This document shows, one piece after another, positions 8,910 to 17,216 of a stretch of 64,000 nt of DNA (the first letter of the stretch is position 1; every line of letters starts with the position of its first letter). The DNA comes from Oscillospiraceae bacterium. GTDB lineage: Bacteria > Bacillota > Clostridia > Oscillospirales > CAG-272. The notes beneath the pieces are model-generated. The model was given only the letters and a program-made list of their open reading frames with translations, was not told where the DNA came from and made no database searches. Position numbers and translations under genes: made by a program. The stretch is taken from the NCBI GenBank assembly GCA_015065135.1, contig SVQY01000005.1, positions 1 to 64,000 on the forward strand, written 5' to 3'.

Positions 8910-9173
8910 ATGAGAGAATTTGCAAAAGTCGGTAAGAGGATCCTGGTCGTACTGTTGGCTCTTGTCACGCTATGCTCGTTCGTGGCCGGTTGCGTTTTAC
9001 AAACCGCGGCACAGGATGCGCAGCAGGGCAGCTCTGATGTCAGCGACGGCAACGGAATGAAGGCCGAACAAAACGACTATATGATGGTGATGGCGGTGGT
9101 CATGGTCATCTTTTCGGTGCTGGTGCTGGCCGTTTTTGGGGCACTCGGGTTCTGGATCTCAAAGGTGCTTTGA
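8910..9173 (+). CDS. Small putative lipoprotein with C-terminal transmembrane helix
   Basis: MREFAKVGKRILVVLLALVTLCSFVAGC... (lipobox-like FVAGC) and a second hydrophobic helix YMMVMAVVMVIFSVLVLAVFGALGFWI. Confidence 0.6.
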   Translation: MREFAKVGKRILVVLLALVTLCSFVAGCVLQTAAQDAQQGSSDVSDGNGMKAEQNDYMMVMAVVMVIFSVLVLAVFGALGFWISKVL

Positions 9174-9214
9174 ACGGCATAAACCCCGGTAGTGCACAAC
9201 CGAAAAACTCGTAT

Positions 9215-9246
9215 AAGCCGCCCTTCTTGTGGAAGGGCGGCTTTGC
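9215..9246 (+). terminator. Rho-independent terminator
   Basis: AAGCCGCCCTTCttgtgGAAGGGCGGCTTT. Confidence 0.75.
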
Positions 9247-9343
9247 TATATGCCAAAATGCACATCAAAAGGGGCGCAAAGAGGCCATTTTCTTTTCAAA
9301 TATATGATTTTATATGTTTTTGAGGAAAATTTTGCCGAAACAC

Positions 9344-9372
9344 TTGATAAAGTTTTCACATTGTGGTATAAT
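9344..9372 (+). promoter_or_regulatory. Putative sigma-A promoter for pgk-tpiA
   Basis: TTGATA 9344-9349, 17-bp spacer, TATAAT 9367-9372. Confidence 0.7.
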
Positions 9373-9446
9373 ATTGCCGTTAATGTGGGTTTGTGCGGGC
9401 ATCGGATGCCGCAACGCCCAAAATTTACGAAAGGTGGTTATTTACA

Positions 9447-10742
9447 ATGACCTACAACAAGAAGACGATCGAGGATATCGCCGTTAAGGGTAAAAAGGTA
9501 ATTGCCCGTTGCGATTTCAATGTTCCCATGCAGAACGGTGTCATCACCGACGACAAGCGTATCGTCGGCGCTCTGCCCACCATCAAGTATCTGGTTGATA
9601 ACGGTGCCGCTGTGATCCTTTGCTCTCACTTCGGCCGTCCCCACAATATCCTGGATGCCAAGCTGGAGCTTGACAAGAAGGAGAAGAAGAAGGTAGAGGC
9701 TCTGCCCGAGGCTGAGCGCGAGGCCGCTACCGCTAAGTATCTCGAGGGTGCTAAGAACGATAACGTGAAGTTCTCCCTCGCTCCCGTTGCAAAGCGCCTC
9801 TCCGAGCTGCTCGGTATCGAGGTTCAGATGGCTGCCGATGTTGTTGGTCCCGATGCTAAGGCAAAGGCTGCTGCTCTGAAGCCCGGTCAGGTCCTGCTGC
9901 TGGAGAACGTTCGTTTCCACAAGAAGGAGACCAAGAACGATCCCGAGTTCGCCAAGGAAATGGCTTCCATGGCTGAGATCTACGTGAACGATGCCTTCGG
10001 CACCGCTCACCGCGCTCATGCCTCCACCGCAGGTCTTGCTGATTACCTGCCCGCAGTTTGCGGCTACCTCATTCAGAAGGAGATCTCCATCATGGGTGGC
10101 GCTCTCTCCGATCCCAAGCGTCCCTTCGTTGCCATTCTCGGCGGCGCTAAGGTCTCCGACAAGATCGGCGTGATCAACAACCTCATCGAGAAGGTCGATA
10201 CCCTGATCGTTGGCGGCGGTATGGCTTACACCTTCTTCAAGGCTAAGGGCTGGGAGATCGGCACCTCCATCTGCGAGGCTGACAAGCTGGATATGGCTCG
10301 TGAGCTGATGGACAAGGCTGCTGCCAAGGGCGTGAAGTTCCTGCTGCCCGTTGATAACAAGCTGGGCAAGGAGTACGATGCCAACACCGAGAGCATGATG
10401 GCTGACTCCAATGCCATTCCCGAGGGCTGGATGGGTCTGGACATCGGTCCCAAGTCCCAGGCGCTCTTTGCTGAGGAGCTGAAGAATGCAGGCACCGTTG
10501 TATGGAACGGCCCGATGGGCGTTTCCGAGTGGGATAACTTCGCCGCAGGCACCCACGCCGTTGCCAGCGCAGTTGCTGCATCCGACGCCATCTCCATCAT
10601 CGGCGGCGGTGACTCCGCAGCTGCTGTTGAGAAGCTCGGCTTTGCTGACAAGATGACCCACGTTTCCACCGGTGGCGGCGCTTCTCTCGAGTTCCTCGAG
10701 GGCAAGACCCTGCCCGGCATTGCTTGCCTGCTTGACAAGTAA
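9447..10742 (+). CDS. pgk: Phosphoglycerate kinase
   Basis: [28 protein letters not shown]..., [58 protein letters not shown]. Confidence 0.98.
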   Translation: MTYNKKTIEDIAVKGKKVIARCDFNVPMQNGVITDDKRIVGALPTIKYLVDNGAAVILCSHFGRPHNILDAKLELDKKEKKKVEALPEAEREAATAKYLEGAKNDNVKFSLAPVAKRLSELLGIEVQMAADVVGPDAKAKAAALKPGQVLLLENVRFHKKETKNDPEFAKEMASMAEIYVNDAFGTAHRAHASTAGLADYLPAVCGYLIQKEISIMGGALSDPKRPFVAILGGAKVSDKIGVINNLIEKVDTLIVGGGMAYTFFKAKGWEIGTSICEADKLDMARELMDKAAAKGVKFLLPVDNKLGKEYDANTESMMADSNAIPEGWMGLDIGPKSQALFAEELKNAGTVVWNGPMGVSEWDNFAAGTHAVASAVAASDAISIIGGGDSAAAVEKLGFADKMTHVSTGGGASLEFLEGKTLPGIACLLDK

Positions 10743-10771
10743 TTCAACATCATTTCAAAGGAGATATAACT

Positions 10772-11539
10772 ATGAATCCTGCAAAGAGAAGAACGGTCAT
10801 TGCCGGCAACTGGAAGATGAACTTCACTCCTGCCGAGGCTACCGCTTTCATCAACGAGATCAAGCCCATGGTTGCCGGTAAGGACAACTGTGACATCATT
10901 TTCTGCGCTCCCTTCGTAACCATCTCTGCCGCTATGGAGGCTGCTAAGGGCTCCAACATCGTGATCGGTGCCGAGAACGTGCACTACGAGGCAAAGGGTG
11001 CTTACACCGGTGAGATTTCTGCCGATATGCTGAAGGCTATCGGTGTCAACACCGTTCTGGTGGGTCACTCCGAGCGCCGCCAGTACTTCGGTGAGACCGA
11101 CGAGACTGTGAACCTGCGCACCAAGGCTGCGCTGGCTGCCGGTATGCGCGTCATCCTGTGCATGGGTGAGGTCAAGGAGCAGCGCGTGGCAGGCATCACC
11201 AACGAGATCTGCGCTATGCAGATCAAGCTGGATCTTGCCGGCATTTCCGCTGAGGATATGAAGAACGTGATCATCGCTTACGAGCCCGTTTGGGCCATCG
11301 GCACCGGCCTCACCGCTACCCCCGAGCAGGCTGAGGATGCTTGCGCTGTGATCCGCGCTACCATTGCCGAGCTCTACGGCAATGAGGTTGCTGAGGCAAC
11401 CACCATTCAGTACGGTGGCTCGATGAACGATGCCAATGCCGCTGACCTGCTGGCTAAGCCCAACATCGACGGCGGTCTGATCGGTGGCGCTTCTCTGGTC
11501 GCAAAGAAGTTCACCGCTATCGTTGACGCTGCTCAGTAA
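10772..11539 (+). CDS. tpiA: Triosephosphate isomerase
   Basis: RRTVIAGNWKMN, LVGHSERRQYFGE, IIAYEPVWAIGTG, IQYGGSMNDANA. Confidence 0.98.
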   Translation: MNPAKRRTVIAGNWKMNFTPAEATAFINEIKPMVAGKDNCDIIFCAPFVTISAAMEAAKGSNIVIGAENVHYEAKGAYTGEISADMLKAIGVNTVLVGHSERRQYFGETDETVNLRTKAALAAGMRVILCMGEVKEQRVAGITNEICAMQIKLDLAGISAEDMKNVIIAYEPVWAIGTGLTATPEQAEDACAVIRATIAELYGNEVAEATTIQYGGSMNDANAADLLAKPNIDGGLIGGASLVAKKFTAIVDAAQ

Positions 11540-11558
11540 GAGCTGACGCAATAGAAAA

Positions 11559-11583
11559 GGGAGAGCCTTGCGCTCTCCTTTTT
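11559..11583 (+). terminator. Rho-independent terminator
   Basis: GGAGAGCcttgcGCTCTCCTTTTT after tpiA. Confidence 0.8.
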
Positions 11584-11607
11584 CACCATTAAGATTTAGG
11601 AGAATTT

Positions 11608-11985
11608 ATGGCAAATTACCGCAGAGGAAGAATTAACGACGAAATGCAAAAGACCCTGGCAGAGATTCTGCGCGAGGTCAAGGATCCCCGTGTCAGCGGC
11701 GCCTTTGTCAGCGTGACGGGTGTGGATGTGACTCCCGATCTCAAATATGCCAAGGTCTACTATTCCGCCCTGCAGGGTGATAAGAAGGAGGTCTATCTGG
11801 GGCTGAAGTCCTCGGCAGGCTTCATCCGCCGCCAGGTGGCGCAGCGTATGAATCTGCGCGCCACCCCCGAGTTCACCTTCGTGGAGGATAATTCCATTGC
11901 TTACGGTGCACACATTTCCTCTCTGCTCAACTCTATTACCATTACCGATCCCGATGAGGAAGAGGGAAGCGAGGGTGAGCAGTAA
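11608..11985 (+). CDS. rbfA: 30S ribosome-binding factor A
   Basis: NYRRGRINDEMQKTLAEILREVKDPRVSG...VTGVDVTPDLKYAKVYYSAL...LRATPEFTFVEDNSI. Confidence 0.95.
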   Translation: MANYRRGRINDEMQKTLAEILREVKDPRVSGAFVSVTGVDVTPDLKYAKVYYSALQGDKKEVYLGLKSSAGFIRRQVAQRMNLRATPEFTFVEDNSIAYGAHISSLLNSITITDPDEEEGSEGEQ

Positions 11986-11986
11986 G

Positions 11987-12973
11987 ATGAAGGAATACCG
12001 TAAGCTGACCGCAGAGCAGGTGCTGGCGCAACTGCTGCAGCCACAGCCCACCTGCGTGCTTTTCCACGTGCATCCGGATGCGGATGCCATCGGCTCAGCA
12101 TTTGCGCTGGCAGCGTTTTTGCGTGAAAACGGCAGCCCCGCTTACTGTCTTTGCGCCGACGAGATCCCCGAGCGACTGCGCTTTCTTACCGACGGCGTGC
12201 AGGAAAGCGTTCTGCCGGATAGCCTTCCGCAGGGCTTTGAGAATGCGCGCTTTATCAGCGTAGATACCGCATCCCCCGCGCAAATGGGCGCACTTTACGA
12301 CATCTATGGAGAGCGCGTGTCCCTGATGATCGACCATCACGGCATGGGCACCCCTTACGCGGATCATCTGATACTGCCCGATGCCGCCGCTTGCGGCGAG
12401 ATCATCTTTGATCTGATCGCCGCCTCGGGCAAGGAGGCCCCTGAGGAATGTGCCGCGCTGCTTTACGCGGCTATCAGCTCGGATACTGGCGGTTTCCGCT
12501 ATTCCAATACCACTAAAGAGACCCATCTCCGCGCCGCCGCGCTGGTAGAGCGCATCGACGTTGCCGATATCAGCCACAAGCTCTTCGGCATCAAGTCTCT
12601 CGCCATGCTCCGTGCCGAGCAGCTGGGCTTTGAAAAGCTCCATCTTTTCGAGGGGGGCAGGATCGGTATCGCCTCTGTTTCCTTTGAGGATAAGAGGTTC
12701 AATAAGCTGCAGGACGAGCATCTCTCCACTTTAGTGGATCTGGTGCGCTCGGTGGCAGGGGTTGAGATCGCCGTTGCCATCCGTCAGCCTACCGAGGCAC
12801 GCAGCTTCCGCGTTTCCACCAGAGCCAATATCGACTTTGACGTTGCCGCCGTCTGTGCCACCTTTGGTGGCGGCGGTCACCGCCGCGCCGCAGGCGCCAC
12901 GGTAGAGGCAAAGGATACCGCCGAGGCCGAGCGCCTTGTGCTGAACGCCATCCTTGCTGAGATGAAGAAATAA
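11987..12973 (+). CDS. DHH-family phosphoesterase (NrnA/oligoribonuclease-like)
   Basis: FHVHPDADAIGSAFALAAFL, MIDHHGMGTPYAD, ALLYAAISSDTGGFRYSNT, FGGGGHRRAAGATV. Start ATG 11987. Confidence 0.92.
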   Translation: MKEYRKLTAEQVLAQLLQPQPTCVLFHVHPDADAIGSAFALAAFLRENGSPAYCLCADEIPERLRFLTDGVQESVLPDSLPQGFENARFISVDTASPAQMGALYDIYGERVSLMIDHHGMGTPYADHLILPDAAACGEIIFDLIAASGKEAPEECAALLYAAISSDTGGFRYSNTTKETHLRAAALVERIDVADISHKLFGIKSLAMLRAEQLGFEKLHLFEGGRIGIASVSFEDKRFNKLQDEHLSTLVDLVRSVAGVEIAVAIRQPTEARSFRVSTRANIDFDVAAVCATFGGGGHRRAAGATVEAKDTAEAERLVLNAILAEMKK

Positions 12974-12990
12974 GAAAAAGCGCTACCGCA
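12971..12990. repeat. Left arm of a perfect 20-bp inverted repeat flanking the 13-17 kb island
   Basis: TAAGAAAAAGCGCTACCGCA (12971-12990) is the exact reverse complement of TGCGGTAGCGCTTTTTCTTA (17197-17216). Confidence 0.95.
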
Positions 12991-13040
12991 TTAGCGTAAT
13001 GTTCTTACCGAAGAAATCACGCTAACCGAGTAGGACAAAG

Positions 13041-13079
13041 AAAAATCCATCATGGACGAGAGTCTGTGATGGATTTTTT
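13041..13079. terminator. Hairpin terminator at the island left side
   Basis: AAAAATCCATCA...TGATGGATTTTTT, 12-bp perfect stem. Confidence 0.75.
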
Positions 13080-13262
13080 AATGCGGTGTCAGTAATGACT
13101 TGTTAAAACAGGCGTTACTCTTCACTTATACTTGAGGGAATAACCAAATTTAGAAAAAACACATAAAATAAGTCTAAATGTTGTGTAGAATATTGATTTT
13201 ATTTGGAAAATAGTGTAAAATATTGTTGAAAATTATAGCATAAACTGCAAAGGAGACAGAAA

Positions 13263-16200
13263 ATGATTAATCGCTTGGAATATGATATCGAAAAACGCGC
13301 CGAACAAGCAGAGAGCCTTAGTTTTTGCAATGGAATCAAATTGCTAAGTATTAAGAAGACAATTGCCGCTATGTTGAAGACAATTGGCACAAATGAAATC
13401 TTTGAACAATACACAGTTCACGATATTTCCCACATTAACAAAATGTTGAAGATAGCAGAATGGTTAATTCCAGAGACCACAAAAACTAAAATGACTAACG
13501 CGGAGTGGTTAATGCTTACCCTGTCAATCTATCTTCATGACTTGGGAATGGTAGTTAGTAAAAAAGAATTTGCACAAAGAAACTCCAACTCGAAATTCTT
13601 AGAATTCAAAGAAAAAACATTGGCAACTGCAACACCAGAATATAAAAAGGTAGCTGAAGATGAAAAGTATTTGTATCAAGAATTTGTAAGATCAAATCAT
13701 GCTTTTAGAATAAGAGAGTGGCTTGAAAACAGGGGACAAAATATATACGGAAACGCCGATGATCAGTGCGAAATTTTAAATCAAACATTAGATGGATTGT
13801 TCGAAAAATTCAAAAATGATTTGGGTATGGTGTGCGAAAGTCATCACAGAGATGATCTCGATGACTTTAATAAGTATAAGATTTCTAGCAAATATGGTGA
13901 CGACGAACAAGAAGTTGTTAACCTCAATTATATTGCAATTATTTTAAGATGCGCTGATTTGTTACATATAACAAGCGACCGCACTCCTTCGATAGAAAGG
14001 AAACTACTTGATATTTCTAATCCAATTAGCATTTTGGAATGGGAAAAACAGCAAGCAGTAACCTCTATTTGTCCTCAAGCGAAGCGAAATTTAGAAGGAA
14101 ACATTGATGAAACCATCGTCAAAGACACTATAGAAATCCATGCATATTTCTCGGGTTCAGATACGGCCGAGGCATTTTTTGGACTTTCTTCTTATCTGCA
14201 ATATGTAAAAAAAGAACTAAATGCTTGTCATAAAATCGCCCAAGTCGCTAAAAGGCAAGAGAATGCTCATCACGAGTTCCCTTGGAAAAGCATTGATGAA
14301 AGCAATATTGAAACAGAAGGATTTGAAGCCAAAAAACTTGAGTTTACTATTGAACAAGATAATATTTTAAAGCTTTTAGTTGGGCATACCTTATATAACG
14401 ACTCTTCTGTTGTAGTAAGGGAATTATCACAAAATGCTATAGATGCTATAAAACTACAATCAATAGAGGATTCTAGAAATTCTCATAGTTCTTACAATGG
14501 AAAGATAAGAATTGAATGGAATGAAAAAGATCGCATACTGAGTTTTACTGATAATGGTACGGGAATGACCATATACGATATTGAGAATTATCTTCTTAAA
14601 GTGGGAGCGTCTAAATATAGACAGAAACAATTTAAAGAAACATATAAAGATTTCAATCCTATTAGCAGATTTGGAATAGGTATTCTTACTTGCTTTATGG
14701 TTGCGAATGATGTTGATATAGAAACCAAGTCAGTATCTGAGGAGTGGGTGAACATTCTTTGTTTACGCAATGTTAACGGAAAATATCTGCTAAAGAAAGA
14801 AACGCCAAGCAAAACCAATGGATATATTCAAGATCATGGCACCATAATCAAACTTCATATTCGTCCCGATGTTAACATGAATGATTTGGAGATGAATTTA
14901 AAAAAATGGATAGTGCTTTCCGATATACCAATAACATTGATTATAAATGGTGAAGAGATAACTATCGGAAATCAAACTTTAAAAGAAGTACTTGTTAATT
15001 TTCTAAAGGAGGAAAATTATAACGTAGATGATAACACGATAAAGGTTGAAGAGAAAACGATAGGAAATGTAACAGTGGCTTGTGCTTTAAGGTATAATAA
15101 TTATCTATCCGATTGGAGCTTTTTAGAATTTCATTCGTTCGAAGATAGACCTAAGGTTCCTCCGGTGGGAACTTGCGTCGAAGGTGTAAGAGTAGAATTT
15201 TATACTCCTGGATATAAGTCCAATAATATTTTAGCTATTGCTAATATACGCGGAAGCAAATACCAAACAAACGTTGCAAGAACTGCTTTGGAGTACGATG
15301 CCAATAATGAGGCTTTAAAAGCGATCTATGATTGTTATAGGTTATTTATTGAAGACCAAATAAAATGCTTGGAAGAAAAAAATTATTCAAAATCATGGGC
15401 GATTCAAGAAAGTCATTATATAATGGCACCTCTTATTAAAGCATCTTACACCAATGATAGCGTCGAACCAATAGACGAAAAACTTTTAATTAAATCATTA
15501 TCAGATATTAAATGTTTGTTTGTTGAAAAAGATGGCAAGAGAGATGTATTATCAGTAAACGATGTTCTTGAAGTTGAAAAAGTTGACATTTTAGATTACA
15601 AAATAATAAATGCAATCGAAATGCTATTTAAAGAAATTTCCACAGATATAACTGTTTCAAAAATGGTTAAAACTGTTTTAGGGGAAAACATTAGTTTAAG
15701 CAGAATACCTTTAATTACCAATTTTAGCCAATATCAGATACTTCATAAGCAAATTATTCAAGCTAAAAATGTTACCCAAATTAAAGTTGATACAATGAAA
15801 AGAAAAATACAACTTACATTCGGAAATGAAGAAGGTCTTTGGAAATCATATGATATACCATCGGAATACAGAAGAACTCCTAGTTATTCTAATAAAATAC
15901 ATTTACCTACAGGAGATTTTTGCATAGAGGGGCTAAATGATGAAATAGGAGTAAAATCGATAGGAGGAATATATCTCAATAGCAACTCGGCTTTATGTAA
16001 GTATCTAAAAAAGGCAATAGACATTTTTGAATCTAGTAACACCAAGGAAAGCAGGATTTTACTAACAACATTCCTAGGAAATGTTTTTGATAACAATTTT
16101 TTAGAGTACTCATATTCAGAAAAAGAATTTGATTACGCAATTAGAAGAATGACTCAGAGAAGTAACTCACATTTTTATGAAGAAACAACTTCAAAAATGT

Positions 16201-16304
16201 GGGAAAAAATCGACTTAGATGAGTTTAAAAAAATAATTTTGATGAAGAAGCATATATTATTTTCATTAGATAATTGGACTAGATCTAAAGAAGTTTATTA
16301 TTAA
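13263..16304 (+). CDS. HD-domain plus Hsp90/MORC-like GHKL ATPase protein, putative conflict/defence protein
   Basis: N-terminus: VHDISH (H53,D54,H57), LHDLGM (H92,D93), HHRDD, LRCADLLHI fit an HD phosphohydrolase-type domain. Middle: VVVRELSQNAIDAIKLQ (GHKL N-box), LSFTDNGTGM (DxGxG), SRFGIGIL (G2) fit an Hsp90-like ATPase. A/T-rich versus flanks. Confidence 0.8.
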   Translation: MINRLEYDIEKRAEQAESLSFCNGIKLLSIKKTIAAMLKTIGTNEIFEQYTVHDISHINKMLKIAEWLIPETTKTKMTNAEWLMLTLSIYLHDLGMVVSKKEFAQRNSNSKFLEFKEKTLATATPEYKKVAEDEKYLYQEFVRSNHAFRIREWLENRGQNIYGNADDQCEILNQTLDGLFEKFKNDLGMVCESHHRDDLDDFNKYKISSKYGDDEQEVVNLNYIAIILRCADLLHITSDRTPSIERKLLDISNPISILEWEKQQAVTSICPQAKRNLEGNIDETIVKDTIEIHAYFSGSDTAEAFFGLSSYLQYVKKELNACHKIAQVAKRQENAHHEFPWKSIDESNIETEGFEAKKLEFTIEQDNILKLLVGHTLYNDSSVVVRELSQNAIDAIKLQSIEDSRNSHSSYNGKIRIEWNEKDRILSFTDNGTGMTIYDIENYLLKVGASKYRQKQFKETYKDFNPISRFGIGILTCFMVANDVDIETKSVSEEWVNILCLRNVNGKYLLKKETPSKTNGYIQDHGTIIKLHIRPDVNMNDLEMNLKKWIVLSDIPITLIINGEEITIGNQTLKEVLVNFLKEENYNVDDNTIKVEEKTIGNVTVACALRYNNYLSDWSFLEFHSFEDRPKVPPVGTCVEGVRVEFYTPGYKSNNILAIANIRGSKYQTNVARTALEYDANNEALKAIYDCYRLFIEDQIKCLEEKNYSKSWAIQESHYIMAPLIKASYTNDSVEPIDEKLLIKSLSDIKCLFVEKDGKRDVLSVNDVLEVEKVDILDYKIINAIEMLFKEISTDITVSKMVKTVLGENISLSRIPLITNFSQYQILHKQIIQAKNVTQIKVDTMKRKIQLTFGNEEGLWKSYDIPSEYRRTPSYSNKIHLPTGDFCIEGLNDEIGVKSIGGIYLNSNSALCKYLKKAIDIFESSNTKESRILLTTFLGNVFDNNFLEYSYSEKEFDYAIRRMTQRSNSHFYEETTSKMWEKIDLDEFKKIILMKKHILFSLDNWTRSKEVYY

Positions 16305-16364
16305 TCATGCTTGCATCAATCATAGTAAGAAGTTATAAAATAAAATTGCGTGTATATTATTAAG

Positions 16365-16402
16365 AAAAAGTCATTACGGAAGTAATTCTGTAATGACTTT
16401 TT
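16365..16402. terminator. Hairpin terminator downstream of the HD-GHKL gene
   Basis: AAAAAGTCATTAC ggaagtaattct GTAATGACTTTTT. Confidence 0.8.
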
Positions 16403-16410
16403 GTAAAACG

Positions 16411-16577
16411 AAAACCACGCGTTAGACGCGTGGTTCAGAAGAGGTTAACCGATGAGCAGAAAATCCTCCGATGTGTTATAATGAGTTTGACCTGCCAGTC
16501 AAAACTAAAAAACACAACGGAGGATTTATCTATGAAAGAAGTTTCCACAGACACGAATAGTTTAGCACATACAACAC
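16411..16577 (+). mobile_element. Left-end remnant of an IS200/IS605-family (IS200-type) element
   Basis: Subterminal hairpin ACCACGCGttagaCGCGTGGT; RBS-sequestering inverted repeat (16461-16477/16511-16527); start of an IS200-type TnpA, MKEVSTDTNSLAHTT, which I recall as the characteristic N-terminus of clostridial IS200 transposases. Confidence 0.7.
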
Positions 16578-16966
16578 TTCGCCCGTTGTTTGAGCCAATT
16601 TTGTGGTTTATGAAGCCTTACGAAATAGGAACAACATTGACAGATAACATAAAAGAGCATAATGTTGGTGCCTATAATGAGCAGTATATCAAAGATAATC
16701 ATTTGAGCAATACAGGCATTGAAGTTTGTTCAAACATCATTAAATGTAACGCCGAAAGAACAGATAGGGGGTTGCACCCAACCCAAAAACCTGTAGCATT
16801 GATGGAGTATTTAATTGGTATATCTACCATTGAAGGGCAAACTGTATTAGATCCTTTTTGTGGATGTGGAACTACATTAGTTGCGGCTAAAAACTTAGGT
16901 AGAAATTATATTGGTATAGAGAAAGAAAGAGAGTATTACGATATAATTACGCAAAGGCTTCTATAA
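16532..16966 (+). pseudogene. Chimeric remnant: IS200 TnpA N-terminus fused in frame to the C-terminal part of a beta-class DNA methyltransferase
   Basis: MKEVSTDTNSLAHTT|LRPLFEPILWFMKPYEIGTTLTDNIKEHNVGAYNE...LHPTQKPVALMEYLI...TVLDPFCGCGTTLVAAKNLGRNYIGIEKEREY. SAM-binding FCGCG motif present; catalytic DPPY/SPPY region absent. Confidence 0.8.
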
Positions 16967-17057
16967 AATGTTTTTTGCTACATTTTAAAAAGAATGAAGT
17001 GAGATCATCGCATTTGACCACTCAAATGCAAAATTGGCATAGCCAAACCCCTATAGC

Positions 17058-17093
17058 AAAAGGCAGACAGTCGAAACTGTCTGCCTTTTGCTA
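17058..17093. terminator. Hairpin terminator
   Basis: AAAAGGCAGACAGtcgaaaCTGTCTGCCTTTT. Confidence 0.75.
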
Positions 17094-17196
17094 TTCTCCG
17101 TTAAGAACAGTATGCTATAAACTCTCTGTCTTTTCATGTCAGTCGGTAATGTGCCCTATTAAATTTCAAAAACGGTCCTTAAGAGTACGTCCCCTT

Positions 17197-17216
17197 TGCG
17201 GTAGCGCTTTTTCTTA
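17197..17216. repeat. Right arm of the 20-bp inverted repeat flanking the island
   Basis: TGCGGTAGCGCTTTTTCTTA, exact reverse complement of 12971-12990; contains the stop codon of the MATE gene. Confidence 0.95.

Noticed and set aside
9438-11551. Long antisense ORFs opposite pgk and tpiA (407 and 441 aa)
   Set aside because: They lie exactly opposite highly expressed, codon-biased genes. Their translations are low-complexity L/G/S/H/Q-rich with no family signature, so they are a codon-bias artefact.
13002-13025. Integron attC site at the island edge
   Set aside because: The cgctaac sequence does not fit the RYYYAAC/GTTRRRY core and no integron integrase is present.
16532-16966. Functional DNA methyltransferase
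   Set aside because: Only the C-terminal SAM-binding half is present. The catalytic DPPY-type motif and target-recognition region are missing, and the N-terminus is from an IS200 transposase.
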